Origin: Lophium mytilinum
Taxonomy: Eukaryota; Ascomycota; Dothideomycetes; Mytilinidiales; Mytilinidiaceae
Length of the DNA stretch: 64,000 nucleotides
Assembly: GCA_010093605.1 (NCBI GenBank)
Contig: MU004199.1
Span: 193,609 to 257,608 of the forward strand
Reading direction: 5' to 3'
Under the pieces are notes generated by a model. That model was not told the DNA's origin and did no database searches. It was given only the letters and a program-made list of their open reading frames with translations. Position 1 is the first letter of the stretch. Each line of letters opens with the position of its first letter. Below are positions 1-12,313 of this stretch, piece by piece. The translations under genes and the position numbers were made by a program.

Positions 1-906
1 CATGACCGCATTCCAGAATAGCAGGATGTAGGACGGAAACATACGGGACGATTTTCATCACACTGTAAACCATAGTTAGCCCATACTTGGAGTTACAACG
101 AGATGAATACCTTTTTCCGCCGCTTTTTGCATGTTCTGCAAGCGCTCGAGGCTCCATGATTTACCATATCAACGGTTAGGGTTGAATGGATCGCTCTCGA
201 AATGCATCATCAAACATAATTTATGAATGACGGGCAGTGGACAGGACACGACTCGTGGACTGATCTAACTTGGTGAGCGTTGCGCGCGCTCGTCCGAAAT
301 AGACAAAATCGGCTGCATCGGTTGTCTGACGATCATTTTACTCTCAAGACGACACGACATCTATGTACGTTTCAAAGTCTTGCTACACGTTCGATCTTGT
401 ACGTATCGAAACTAGGATCGAAATCCAGAGAAATTCGGCACGCGCAAGTCCTCCAGCCGTTATCCCCCTTCTTTGTTTTAGCATACGCTCTAGTCCTAAG
501 GACTGCTACACACTCTATTTCTCACAATGTTATCAAATCGACGGATCAAAATGTCTCTCTAAAAGTTCAGGAGGTAATGGGTGGTTCTAGGAAGTTCATC
601 CTACCATCTGTAGAGTTCCTAGCCATTTCCTTCGTCCCTCTTAAAAGCAGCTCTTCTACTCATCACAGTCCTCGGAGCAAGTTTGGATCCTCTTCTCTGC
701 AACTGCTTGGGTTCCACCTACATGTTTACACAGCCCAAAACACGATGTCACGGCCGATGAGGTAGAGTAAAGCTACTTTTCAACAGGCTGAAGACCTACT
801 AGCTTAGCTACTCCTGAAAGGGCTGTCAGACCCCCAACGTAGCATTTACGCATTGGTTTATCAGCATGCCGTCCGACCAGACTCATAGTCCAGCACCGAA
901 TACACT
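1..906. other. no gene recognised; 3' flank of MFS gene
   Basis: I see no convincing gene here. A 161-codon open frame at 280-765 (+) has no recognisable motif and no good start context. Composition is ordinary, with no sign of RIP. Confidence 0.5.
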
Positions 907-2880
907 TTACACCACATCCTCCCCATCCTCCAACTTCCCCTCCACCCCCGTCTTCACGCCCCCCTTATGCAACTTCCTCGCAACATCCCCCACCAAAAAC
1001 TCATCCACATTCGGACAAAAGAACGCCGCAACCAGACTAATCGCCCCAAACGGCAACGTACACAAAAACACAATCCTAAAACTCTCCGAATACGCATGCT
1101 TCACCGCCTCCCCCACGACCCCCTCAATGCCCCCCGTAATCCCCGGCACCGCCGCATACGACCCCGCCGCAATCCCCTCAAACAGCGCCGGCAGACTCGC
1201 TGCCGGCAGCCCCGCTCCCGTTGCGGCCGGAGTCACATATTGCGGCAGATACGTGCTCAGTTTCGAGGATAGAATGCTCGAGTACATACTCGTCGCGACG
1301 GCGCCACACGCGATGCGAATCGCGCCCGCCGCCCCGCTCACGAGCCCGATGTCGTCGGCCGCGAAGAAATACGCGTAGCTGGACAGCGTGACGCTCTCGA
1401 CGTAGCCGGCGGCCGTCGCGCCGAGCACCATGAACGCGACGGTGCGGGCGCGGGTATGCTGGGTACTCGACGCCAGCGCCGCGACGAAGGCCGCCATGAA
1501 GGCCGACACGACGATCATCTGGATGCGGATCTTGGGCACGTAGCGGTGGCAGAAGCCGCCGAGAATCTGGCCGAGCAGCAGGCCGCCGCCGACGGCGCAG
1601 GAGAGCCAGCCCGTTTCTTGGATGTTGTTGGGGGCGTAGAGCGCGGAGGCCATGGTGGGCCAGATGACGGTCATGGAGTAGTAGACCATGCAGCCGACGC
1701 TGGCGCAGATGGTGAGGACGTCGTATTTCAGGGATTTGAAGAGGCTCATGGGGATGAGCGGGTATTCGAGCCCGCAGAAGGCTTCCCAGATGCAGAAGAG
1801 GACGAGGGTGGCGAAGCCGGAGAGGAGCGCGCCGAGCGTGTGGGCGGATTTCCAGGGGTAGGAGGAGCCGCCCCAGTTGAGGCCGATGAGGAAGACGGTG
1901 AGGCCGGAGACGAAGAGGGTTATGCCGAGCCAGTCGAGGGAAGCGAGTTGGCGGATTTTGTTTTTGCCGCCTACGTGGAGCATTTCCTAGAGTGATGGGT
2001 TAGTCGCGTGTGGATAGGGGGTCGGGGAAGAGGGTACGCACGTAGGTGGGCGGGTGATAGAAGAAGAAGTACAGCACCACTGCGAGGGTGTTGACGATGA
2101 CGCCTAGTATGTACGACCAGCGCCATTGGAGACTTGTGTTTGTGAAAAATGCACGAGCGATTGGAGGGCCGAATACGGCGAAGGGCGTGGAGGTCGCGAG
2201 GATGATGGCGTTGAAGGGGCCACGACGACTGTTGGGGACTAGCTCGGCGATGACGATGAAGAAAGAGAGCTGGCCCGCTGACGCGAGACCATTGAGGGTG
2301 TTGGTAGCCTGGGCTGGAGGTCAGCATGCAAGGTCTTTCTGGTCTAAGAGTATGGCTTTGAGATTGGCTGCGACGTATCCAGACCCAACTCTGGGGAGTT
2401 CCTGGAAACCGTCGAGAGTATAGAAAGAAAATCCGACTCACAATTAACATCTCCACACTCTGCGCCGCCGCCCCAATGACATTAGCGATGAGTGCAAGCA
2501 TCGAGCATGCAATATAAAACCACCGCCTCCCAAAGATATCGCTCAATCGTCCCACAAGCGTGAACCCAACCGAGAAACCAGCCGTCCAAGAAACCGCAAG
2601 CCAGACGAAGTTCGGCGAAGGGCCAAGGGCCTCATTGACGAGACTGATCGTGTTGGCAGGCAATGTCCAGCCTAGATATCCGGAGACTTGGGCAAGGCAT
2701 GTGGCCTAGAAAGAGATCAGTTTATGAAAATAGGAGAGGGTAACGGGATAGGCGTTTTGGTTTCAGACTCACAGCAAAGGTTCCGATAAACCCGGGGCTC
2801 CAGTAATACCCCTTCGGCATACTCGCCAAATCTCCTCCAATGGCCCTGGGGATCAACGATATCGTGGTGGATATCCCCAT
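907..2880 (-). CDS. MFS efflux transporter, TRI12/siderophore-pump type
   Basis: This is a major facilitator of the fungal trichothecene-efflux (TRI12-like) family, expected to export small molecules across the plasma membrane by proton antiport. Exons read 2880-2773, 2705-2442, 2308-2042 and 1986-907, with introns of 67, 133 and 55 nt, all GT-AG and phase 0, giving about 572 residues. Family landmarks are the N-terminal MPKGYYWSPGFIG segment, the GYLGWTLPANT helix, the GRLSDIFGRR loop after TM2-3 and the FGPPIAR and HPPTY segments; about 14 membrane helices are expected. The start at 2880 is the first ATG in frame. A more natural hydrophilic N-terminus starts at ATG 2965 but is in another frame up to the G run at 2848-2851, so one base may be extra there (real frameshift or sequencing error). 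Substrate unknown. Confidence 0.88.
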
Positions 2881-3747
2881 CTTTGTGATGTTTATGGGAC
2901 TTGTCGACGTTCTCGAGCTCGATCGGAGGTGATTTGGTGCCTGGTTGCTGCATGGTGTCTGTCAAGTAAGAACTTGCGAAATTCGCGCGTGAACTTGATG
3001 ACGGACGGAAAAATGTAAACCAAGGAAGCTCAAACGTAATTTTACTTCATATAATAAACTCTCGATACACAAACTCCGCCATGAGTGGTAAATATCTTCA
3101 GTAGAAAGTAGTAGTATCAGAAGCCAAAGAAACCCTTTCTCAACGGCGCAGAAAAGTCCAAGTTATACCAGCGCCGGAAAACGCGTCCGAAAAGCATGAT
3201 GAATATGAGCAAAACTGTGCCGATGCTCTAAGCGCAGCAAAACGATACCCGGGGCCCACAATCAGGGATTATTGCGGAGTGCTGTGCCCGTGGGGAACAG
3301 GATCAGAAAGGTGGAGCTCAAAAGAATGGGGAGCAGGGAGATCCGAAGCTTCCACGTTCGCTGTCATGGATTATGGAGATGCTTGGCTAATCCCGACGCT
3401 AGTAGGGACGCGACTCGTTGGCGTTGGATAAGAGCGGCGGCGTGAGTCGTGTTGCTTATTGCATCACTGCGTATTGGAACCATGGAGTACGCAATGATAT
3501 GTAAAACAGCAAAGTAGAGTAGAGCATCAAGTCACAAGGCCATATGAGCAGGACCTGAAACTGGTATTTTCATGTGCAATGCTTTTACTATCTATCGTGA
3601 ATGCATTCGTACCACGACTTCGTGTCATAGAGCCACGTGAGTAGTAATCCTGAACGCCAATCTCATGACTATCCGGTATCATAACGCCAGCAACAAGCCC
3701 GAAGCCCACGAAATAGCCCGGGAGAACAAGACATAAACACAAACCAC
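2881..3747. other. intergenic; 5' flank of MFS gene and 3' flank of NOG1
   Basis: The stretch includes the alternative MFS N-terminus (2965-2881) and the probable NOG1 3' UTR. A short reverse frame at 3527-3751 lies in that UTR and has no support as a gene. Confidence 0.5.
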
Positions 3748-5872
3748 TCAACGTCTGCTTGTCTTGCCCATTCCACGCTTGCCGGTAACCAGATGCTTCA
3801 CCAGAGAGCCCGTGGTATGCCTGTCAGCCTCTCCCTGTCTGGCGAACCTGTTCATCTTCTTCTGGCCGAGCTTCTGCAGCCTCTCCGCCTTCGTGCGCGC
3901 AACCTCATCCGTAACACCGTCGTCCCTCCTGTTCGTGCTCTGGCTCCTACCACGGCTCTTGGCCCGCTCGAAAGCAGACATGCCCGACTTGGGCGTGTCG
4001 ACATCCATCGCATCTCCATCGGCTTCGGATCGTCCCCTAGCTGTGCTCCTGCCGCGGCTCTGGCTTCGGGCTCGTACAGCGAGGGATGAGGTATCGTGAC
4101 CAAGAGACTCGAGGTGGGCGTTCATCTTCGACAGTTTCACAGCCTTCGCTGATCTGGGGATGACCGCGCGGTTCTTGAGACTCTTCCGCATCTTGTTTTC
4201 GTTTCGGATGAGTATCCTCTTCTCCCGGATGAGCTCTGCCTTGTATCGAATCTCAGCCTCCTCGGCGTCCTCGAGGTCGTCGTCTGAGGCATAGTAGCCT
4301 TCTGCCTCTAGCTTCTCTTCCTCTTCTTCTAAAGCGGCCAATTTGGCCTCGATTTCGGGGTCTATGTAATCGTACACGTCTAAAGACATTTGTTAGCATG
4401 ATGTTCTGGGAACCATGAACCCAACCTCCAAACTCACTCTTTCCATCGAATACTTCGGGTACGCGATCTTCTTTCCAGTCATCATTCTCGAGTAGATAGT
4501 TCTTGCGCAGATTGATGTTGTAGACACCAGCACCGCCATTTTCTTCCTCAATATCTCGTTCCAGCTGGGGCCTATTGGGATCATCCTTCTCATACTTGAT
4601 TTTGTTCTTGACGGCCTCTGGAATGAAGACCTCGCGGGTGACACCACCTATGGGCTGCGCAACGTGGATTCTCCTAAGCAGATCTCCGAGTCGTCCATTT
4701 GGCTCGCCTGAGCTGTTTGTCCCAGCCTTGAGCTTTTCGGCGTTCCGCACAGCGAGAAGTCGATCACAGACAGCATTTCGTACGTTCATTACACCCTCCG
4801 TAGTCGTGCAGGAAAGTTGAAGCATCTCGACCTCTCCAGACTTGAGCATACCCTGGAGTTGTTCCTGTGTCTCCGCGTCCAAATCCTCTGGGCGAGTGAC
4901 GTCAATCTTGTTGATGACAACGTATACGACCTTGTTGGAGAAGAGCGGTTTTATCGAGTGGAAGAGAGCGATCTGTGCTGCAACTGAATATCCACACTGC
5001 TCCGAGAGATCCATGAAGTACATGATAGCGCTCCGTAAATGAGCAATGGCAGTGATGCTCTGCATTTCAATGGTGTTCATCTCTTCCAACGGATGATCGA
5101 GAATACCCGGTGTGTCGATGGCCTGGAATCGCAGCATCTTATAGTCGAAATGTCCTACGAATAGTGACTTGGTCGTGAAAGCGTAAGGCTGCACATCGAC
5201 ATCGGCGCGAGAAACGCTTTTCAGGAACGAGCTCTTGCCCACATTGGGGTAACCGCAGATCAAGAGTGTACGAGCGTTGGGATCGATCGAGGGCAAACGG
5301 CCCAAATGTTGTCGCACCTGTTCCAAATACACCAGCGGGTCCTTAAGTCTCTTCGTGATCGTGGCCATTCGGCCCAAGGCAGCGCGCTTCAATTGCTTGC
5401 ACTGGTATAGGGATTGTCCATACTTCAGCAGGCGAACATAATCACGAGCCACGGCCTCGATGAGCGATTTCGCGGTCGACAGCTGTCCAAGAGAAATGCG
5501 GAAATGGTCTGCATCGTACAGAGTGTTCAGAAGATCGCGGTGGAAAGGGTGGATATCGTTGAGCTTCGGGAAAGCCTCGAGGGTCGCTCCGAGTCGGTCG
5601 CCAAAGGTTTCGGCGGTGTATTTGACTTTTCGGGTGTAGAACGAGCGAATTCTCGAGATTCTTCGGGTCGTTAGTTTCGAATGTCCAGTCTGTGCAGATA
5701 ATGCGCTTACTTGAAGCCGGCTCTAATCTGGGTAGGCAGACGCCTCTGAGTGCGGCTCAAGACGATATCAAGGAATTCTTGACTCGTCGGAATGACGGGA
5801 ATGTCCTTGAACTGGGGGAAGTCAGCGGCATAGAACGTGAAGATGGGAGTCGCCTTGTACAGTAGTCTTCAT
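3748..5872 (-). CDS. NOG1: nucleolar GTP-binding protein 1 (NOG1), 60S ribosome assembly
   Basis: NOG1 is the OBG-family GTPase that joins pre-60S particles in the nucleolus and stays to the cytoplasm, monitoring peptide-exit-tunnel assembly. Exons are 5872-5861 (a 12-nt microexon encoding MKTT), 5811-5711, 5660-4438 and 4379-3748, with introns of 49, 50 and 58 nt; the sum is 1968 nt, 655 residues, the usual fungal length. Visible are the N-terminal helical region ([15 protein letters not shown]), the G1 P-loop [11 protein letters not shown]2 Thr in [10 protein letters not shown]3 DTPGILD, G4 NKID, then the NOGCT region and a basic, Arg/Ser-rich tail ending [11 protein letters not shown]. The frame is continuous at every junction. 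It is divergently arranged with the membrane-protein gene at 6297. Confidence 0.96.
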
Positions 5873-6296
5873 AGCTGCGAATTCCGGTCAGAGGACTCGA
5901 GGGTGGATGAGAGGCTGTGGAGGGGGACGTCGACTTCACCCACTTGAAAATCCAAAATTTTGCCCGCTGCAAAGTGCCAAGATTTCTGTCGGCCACACAT
6001 TCTGCCGATCTCCGATCTTATCTTATCCTCCCATTCTCAACTTCATGTCTTCTATCGTCGCGGTCCTAAAGCCAATTACAACGTTGACTCGCTAGCTACA
6101 TCGGATTCTTAATCTCCTCCCCGTTCGCCGCATGTCTCATTGAAAGCTCCACTATGGCAATTGGTTATCAGTATCATTCAGATTCCCCGCGGTCGTGACC
6201 GCAAGCGGCCAGACCTCGTTCGAGCTCGTTGTACCCGCGCCTCTTTCCTTTGTCTCAATTCTGTCGTCAAGTTCCCGTCAGCTCTCAGTCTTGGCG
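5873..6296. promoter_or_regulatory. shared divergent promoter region (NOG1 / membrane protein)
   Basis: About 424 bp separates the NOG1 start from the start of the rightward gene, so both promoters must lie here. No specific box was identified with confidence. Confidence 0.5.
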
Positions 6297-8625
6297 ATGT
6301 CTTCTCCAGATGTAAATACAGAATCAATCCACGAAGACCTCACTCTTGTCTTGCCGCAACGTTTGACCGAACACTTGCCCGAGCACATTATTCGACACTT
6401 CATGTCGTCGCATTGCCGTCATACAGATTGCAGATGGCTCTCCTTGACAAACCTCACAAATTACACAGGTGCCCCGCCATTGCTTCCGGACGCAGATATC
6501 TCAGGCATAGGAGTGAGACTGCAAGAAGAATCGCTGTTGGTGCGTGCTGACTACGGCAGGCCATCCTTGGGTTCTCGATAACATCCTACCTTACTCTATT
6601 GCTGCTCATTGTCAACTATGCCTTCGCATTCGATCCTCACAGATGGGGCGAGAATGGCAGAAGATATACGAATCCATTGGATTCGAAACTACTGGGTTTC
6701 ATTCGTAACGGCGTGAGGTGGAGACCCTCTAGAAGGCTGGAATACTCGCTGGAAAGGGCGAGTCCACCATTTCAGTTCTTATGGAACCATAGCGCCAACT
6801 AACATAACTGAATAGTCCGTCTTGATTCTCAGCGATACTCAACTCGTTACTGGGCTTGCGCTCCTTTCGAGCGGTTACTCTCAACTGAACTGTGGGATCT
6901 CCGCGTATCAGTGAGCTACCGCTTCCCTGACATGTCATTCGTTGGCACCGAACGCCATTTCATTGGGTAACGTGACTGGCTAATATGCTCGCAGCTGGCA
7001 AATCATGGTCTATGTCGCTTGGTTTGCCTCTTTTTCCTTCATCAGCGCCATGACCTTTCTCCAAGCCTTTTTCCAAGCCAATCACAGCCTGAGGATCATT
7101 CGAGTTTGCTTTATGTTCATCCTCGCCACCATGTTGATTGTTGCTCTCCTCCCGACCGGCAGTCAGGACTGGATGAACCTTGCGTGCAAGGAAGGCGAAG
7201 GCTGTTTTTACCCTTCCTTACAGGCAAAATGCTATTACCGTCAGATGACTACGAACAAATTCGACAATGGGCATACCAAAATATACTCTATGGTTGTGTC
7301 TATCTTGGTCGTCAGCCTGAGTTACATCAATTGCGGTGTCAAGATGTTTGATCCCACGTCTGCAGTCACTAGGCGCTACACTCGAGTTTGGCCTGGAAAA
7401 CAGATCAAGCGTGTTCTTCGCAGGATGATTAAGGGGTCAGAGAAGAGCATGTGGGCCAACGCTCTTCTACGATTACCTTACTTCGCACTATACTCAGCCT
7501 TCACAAGTGCACGTGCGCTCTGTGATATCGTGGAATCAATGCTTGGAGAGGTACGTTCTTCGACGGTACCCAGTCAGTATAATATTAAGACGTGATTCAG
7601 ATCCTATGGCTATCATTTGCCATCGCCTGGGGCACTATCAAAGTCTGGACAACTCGCACTTCCTCGCACTACGACTCTCATGGCTTCAACACGAACGCCA
7701 ACCCAGACGTTCTGTTAGAGGATTCCTGGTCATTCGGGCAAACCCTCCCCTTAATCCTTCTTCTCTTACCCATGCTATCCATGGCTCAGATTTATTTTGG
7801 TAAGTATCAGCTGCATCACGCTCACACGTTGACCGTCCTAAGAACTCAGCAGACAAACACACCCGAATCCTCGGGGCCTCAAACAGCGAGCACTGGATCC
7901 GTGAAACCGGCATCCCTGACCGTGAGAAGAAACCCGAATCCACGCCTCGTGCCCCAGTCTCTCTCTCCTCCGTCTCCATCGGTCGCACAACCAATACCAG
8001 GACACAAGAACCCTACAACCCCCCCAAGCGCCCCAGCACCGCCATCGACAACCGAACTCTCGACAGCACATGCGCATGCCCCATATCCCGCTGCGCCCAC
8101 CACGCCTCCCGATGTCCATCGCCCCAACCCTCCACACCACCCTCCCCTAACCCCGCCAACTCAATCCTCCACACGCCACCTCCCAACCGGACCTTCCCCG
8201 CCTACCTAGACCCCGACACCAACCCCTACGACCTGCCCTTCTACACCGACCACCTCATCCTCTGGCTGCTCCAACTCTGCCTCCTCGCCGCGTTTATCCT
8301 GTGGCTGCTCAACGCGACCGAGAACATCTTGGGCATCAGCTTCTTCTTCCGCAATCGGCTGTTTATTATCTGGATCTTTGGGATTTTGCCAAGTAGTTTG
8401 CTTTTGCATCTTGCGTTTTGGCAGATCGCGGGGTGGGTATGGGAGGGGGTGAGGGGTGAAAGGTGGTGGGTGGGGAAGAGGGAGAGGTGGGGGACAATAG
8501 GGAAATGGGTGTATTGGGTGCTCAGGGCGGGGTTGGTGGCGGGACTGGTGGTGTATACGTTTTTGCTGAGTTTTGAGGCGGGCGGGCCGGAGGCGTTGGT
8601 CATTAGTCTCGGGGATTTGGGGTAG
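6297..8625 (+). CDS. polytopic membrane protein, fungal family of unknown function
   Basis: I do not recognise a characterised family. Six exons (6297-6512, 6560-6757, 6816-6910, 6995-7550, 7601-7799, 7850-8625) sum to 2040 nt, 679 residues. The first 70 residues are soluble and acidic, ending in DADISGIG. About nine to ten hydrophobic helices follow, among them SYLTLLLLIVNYAFAF, the TQLVTGLALL helix, a FILATMLIVALL helix and LPLILLLLPMLSMAQIYF. A Pro/Ser/Thr-rich loop of about 130 residues precedes three last helices. The motif LSDTQLVTG and the helix spacing resemble an uncharacterised group of fungal integral membrane proteins. The intron at 6758-6815 appears to begin GC rather than GT; both neighbouring frames and the total length fit only with this choice. 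A CTAAC branch site lies near its 3' end. Confidence 0.85.
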
Positions 8626-9074
8626 GTTGATGCTTAGTTTTGGTTCTGAGAGACCGGTTGGGCGTGAAGAAATAGAAGCGGATAAACTGGACCTTCTCGC
8701 GCTGAACCCCATACGTATCTTAAGTCATCAGAAGAATGGTAGTCGTATATGAATTACTATTCCGCACTCATCTCTTCATCCTACACGTCCCCCACAGCAC
8801 CTGTCCGTGCTGAGAATCTATATCTAGAAAGATATCGCTGAGTGATACCCCGAAGCCACACAACCGGCAACCAACATCCGTTAAGTGTCTCTATTTTACA
8901 GTTGAAGAGAAGTTTCCGTGAGAGGCGAGGTCGAGTGAAAAAGACGCTAAAGTCAGGACGTGTGCCATGCAATAAAACCGAAACCCCCAGCACCCCAGAT
9001 CCCGTCCCATCTGACATCCGAGATTTATGAAACCGTCTAGCCATCCAGCCATCCGCAGCCCTGGGGTTTTTCGT
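8626..9074. other. intergenic, converging 3' ends
   Basis: Convergent intergenic DNA between the membrane-protein gene and TIM23. Nothing specific seen. Confidence 0.5.
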
Positions 9075-9861
9075 TCATGTCTCGAAGAACACTTGTCGCG
9101 TAACCTATCATCAAATTAGCCCTTCCACTCCTCTCACCCCAACCAAAGGACGGATACACATACCGCCCAAGCCCCCGCAACACTCGCCACAATCCCCCCA
9201 CTAATCCCCATCGCCTTAACCCCCCTCGTGCTCTTAAACACCATCCCACTCACCGCCCCCGCCAGCACGCTATTCGTCGCATCATGCTTCCCCCGATAGT
9301 ACCCAATCGTCGAGTTCACCCCGTTGTACACCATCGCCACCACCCCCGCGCTGTTCCCCAGAAACGGGCCCCGCCGCGTCACCGCGTTGAGCACGCCGTT
9401 CAGCCGCAGCCGCGGGCTAGCGCTGGCCGAGGTTTTCTGTAAGCCTTCCGCGAGCCCCCATGCGCCCCCGATTGTGAGTGCGGATAGGTAGGTCACGCCG
9501 GTGCCGTAGCAGAGGTCGTCGCTCCAGCCGCGCGAGGGGAGGGCGCTGCGCGCGCCGGGCAGGTCGGAGAGGACGCTGTCTTCGAGGGTGAGGTAGTCGA
9601 GGGTGTCTTGGTTGAGGCCGGCGAGTGGGTGCAGCAATGAGGGGTCGGTGAGGAAGGAGGAGACGTCGGTGGCGGCGGTGGTGGGGTCGAAGGGGGTTGG
9701 GGAGAAGGAGTCCCGGCTGGAGAGCTCGCCGGAGGATGAGGTGTCGGTGGTGGTGGGGGGAGAGGTGGATTTACGGCCGGTTAAGGTGTCCCATCTACAT
9801 TGGCGGTTAGCGGTTGGGCCATCGTGGAAATTGGAGTAGTGGGGAGGACGGACATCGTCAT
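9075..9861 (-). CDS. TIM23: mitochondrial inner-membrane import subunit TIM23
   Basis: TIM23 forms the protein-conducting channel of the presequence translocase in the mitochondrial inner membrane. Exons 9861-9854 (8 nt), 9794-9164 and 9104-9075 with 59-nt introns total 669 nt, 222 residues, normal for the family. The N-terminus reads MTIWDTLTGRK. An intermembrane-space segment (TDVSSFLTDPSLLHPLAG, LDYLTLEDS) follows, then the Tim17/22/23 fold of four helices, with YGTGVTYLSALTIGG, RRGPFLGNSAG, YNGVNSTIGYYRGKHD and a Gly-rich last helix, ending VTRQVFFET. The tiny first exon is inferred: its donor GTCCGT is weak, but it gives both the correct frame and the expected MxxWDTLTG start. Confidence 0.92.
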
Positions 9862-11034
9862 TGTGTCGGTTGTGGATGTCGTTTTCAAGAGGGCGAGATA
9901 GGATGGGGAGCTGGTGGCGGCGCAATCGGCGGCGGGGTTGCGAGTCGAGATGGCGGGATTAGAGGTATGGAAGAGGGAGGGGAGAATATACAACTGCGTA
10001 CGGCTACACGAGACGAGCAGACGAGCAGAGATGGGGGCGCGAGGTAGTGAATGTATGGGTGGTGGTGATGATTTTTTGAGCAGGGAGCGCCGACCGCGAG
10101 AATCGTGCACGGGCCACGTCTTCGGGCCGGAAAGACGGCGGAATTTTCCGGTCTCTCTTCATCATCTTCATCACCATTACTTCAGGGAATCATCAACGCA
10201 TAGTCTTTCTTAAAGACATCGAGCCTCTATTATGTACAACCCACTCATGAACGGCCTTAAAATACTTCCGGCGGTTCTAGTATGCTTTGATAAACCTCGT
10301 TGCCTTAAACGTTGGAAACTCATACAATAACGCAGTAAGTCCAGGCACAAGGACCACTTTTATTCAGCTCCAATCTTGCTCATTTGATACGATTGAGAGG
10401 AGTGATCCTGCTAGTTGGTAAGCAGTGAATCCAGCAGCAGTCTGATATGAGCTGCCTGGAACTGGACTTCGCGCCTAGATGTTGGAAACTCTTCGGGGGT
10501 ACTCCAAGGAGTGGTAAGCAGGTGTGCATAGACTTCTGGCTTGCCACTGTATATCCTAGTACCTGCAAAACGTGTACACTTGCTCGCTACTGTCTGGGGT
10601 CTTTCGGCAAAGTCTTAAGAGTCTAAAGGAGATGTAAAAAGCTAGACAACACTATTGGACTGGTTTCATTGCCTTCATTCGACCTATCTTGGGCATGACA
10701 AAGGCGGCACGCTCAGCAAGCGTTCCGTCTGACATACACTGTCTGCCACTGCTTGAAGTCCTTCAACAAGTTCGCACATAGCCCAAAACTAACAATTCCT
10801 ATCTCATATATACTTTTTCTAATACATTGGAGCACCACAAGCAGCGGCAGACAGGTGTGCACAAGACTATTAGTAGCCTGAGTACCTACACACGGAACTT
10901 CGATATACATCCGCATCTCCAACATGCTAGTCCTTCCCAACGGTCAATCCATTAGCCTGTCAAAGACGTCCTACAACTCGGGTTTCTACAGAGCAGACCT
11001 ATAAAAAGCACGCTGTCATAGGCCGCTCGTTCCA
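9862..11034. other. intergenic, about 1.17 kb without a gene
   Basis: No supportable gene. Short reverse frames at 10380-10568 and 10713-10940 share a similar short segment (HTCLPLL...), hinting at a very degraded dispersed repeat, but the similarity is too short to classify. Confidence 0.4.
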
Positions 11035-12313
11035 CTAAGCAAGCCGCTGCTCCGCTTTCCATCTTCTACGGCGTTCAGTTTCAGCTTCGCGTTGCTCTTG
11101 CTTGGCAACATCAATACCGCGTTGAGCCAACGAACACACTTCTCCGTATCGCACTTCTTGCAGTGACATTTCCTTCATCTGGCGATCAAGCGATCGATTT
11201 TGGGCCACCAAATCCTCGTTTTGGGCCTCTAGGTTCCTCGACAAGCGGTGCTGGTCTTCGAGGGTTTGCTCCAGTTGTCCCCTCATGTCTCTACGCTCTG
11301 CTTCCATGGATTGCACTGTTATCCTGTTGTCTTTGGCCGACGTCAGCAAATCTGGCTCTGATTTTAACTCAATTTAATACTAACTTTCTTTATTAGCAAT
11401 TTCTATTTCCTCACAATCGCCGCTAACTCTTGTCGTTGCTGCTCGAGAAGACTAGTGAGCTCTTCATTGATAGAAAGCCCTGCTGCAGTCTCGATCAACT
11501 TCTGGTGGTCAACAATAACTTCTTCTTAGATCCTGAGCATGAACGGTGCGTTGTTCACCATGCTCAAGACTATCCTGTCTGCTGACGCCTTGCTGTTGTC
11601 GTAACGGTATGTGGTAGCACCGGCAGCTATGATAGGGCTCCAAAATGTGCCTTCCGCCTTGAGCTCATCTTCCTTTTTCTGTCCAATCCGCAGGTCGACA
11701 GTGTTCCACATGCTCGTGACTAATGCCACATTCGCGAGACTGCCGTCTCCACATAGCTTCCGAAATAGCCTGAGGTTCTTCGTACCCACCGCCCATCCTC
11801 TTCTTCTCTATGTCGTGTAGGTAGATCAAGCCCGACAACAGCATACCCTCATGAAAAGATGCAGTCATCCAGCGAACGATCGCTTCCAGGATATCGACGT
11901 CGTCCCTTGTGTCGTCGCCGAAGCCAGGTGTATCCACCAACGTGATGTCGTGTTGACCAACTCGGCATGAGACTTCCTGGACTTCTGTAGTACCTGAAGA
12001 AGTTAGATACATTACCAGAGGCACGATAAAGGAACCAAAATAACGTACAGGACTTCAACCCATGGCCAATCTTCATCTGCTTCCCAGACTCCATTTAGAT
12101 GAAGGACGACTTTCCACTCCCCGTCATTCCACAGACCGCTATGATGACTCTTTCGGAGGCAAGACGCCTCTGGGTGAAGTCATTCGGCCTTGGATGCTCT
12201 GGCTCACGGAACGAGGACTCCTGCGATGGCGACCGGTTGCGCCGTCGCTGAGTCCCTGGGGGTCCTTGGTACGGCCTCGGGGAACGCCGTTGTCCTTCTC
12301 GCGGGCGATACAT
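11035..12313 (-). pseudogene. decayed P-loop GTPase (AIG1/Toc34-like) with C-terminal coiled coil
   Basis: The pieces form a fungal TRAFAC-class GTPase. The N-terminal Arg/Pro-rich leader (ATG at 12313) is followed by the P-loop VCGMTGSGKSSFI, and after a 5' splice site near 12051 by the G3 segment ITLVDTPGFGDDTRDD, then VALVTSMWN in the G4 position and a Gln/Glu-rich coiled coil (about 11349-11035). The frame is interrupted by TAA at 12097-12095 just after the P-loop, by a one-base slip near 11784-11790 in a G run, and by TAA at 11528-11526. Both TAA could come from CAA by a single C-to-T change. Conserved motifs run on across each break, so this was recently a whole gene. A sequencing error could explain the slip but hardly all breaks. 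Function unknown. Confidence 0.7.

Noticed and set aside
280-765. 161-codon forward frame
   Set aside because: No motif, no sensible start, ordinary chance length in GC-balanced DNA.
1456-1995. 179-codon frame opposite the MFS gene
   Set aside because: Mirror frame of a coding exon; composition reflects the transporter's codons.
10380-10940. Possible dispersed repeat with a shared HTCLPLL segment
   Set aside because: Similarity too short and no borders.
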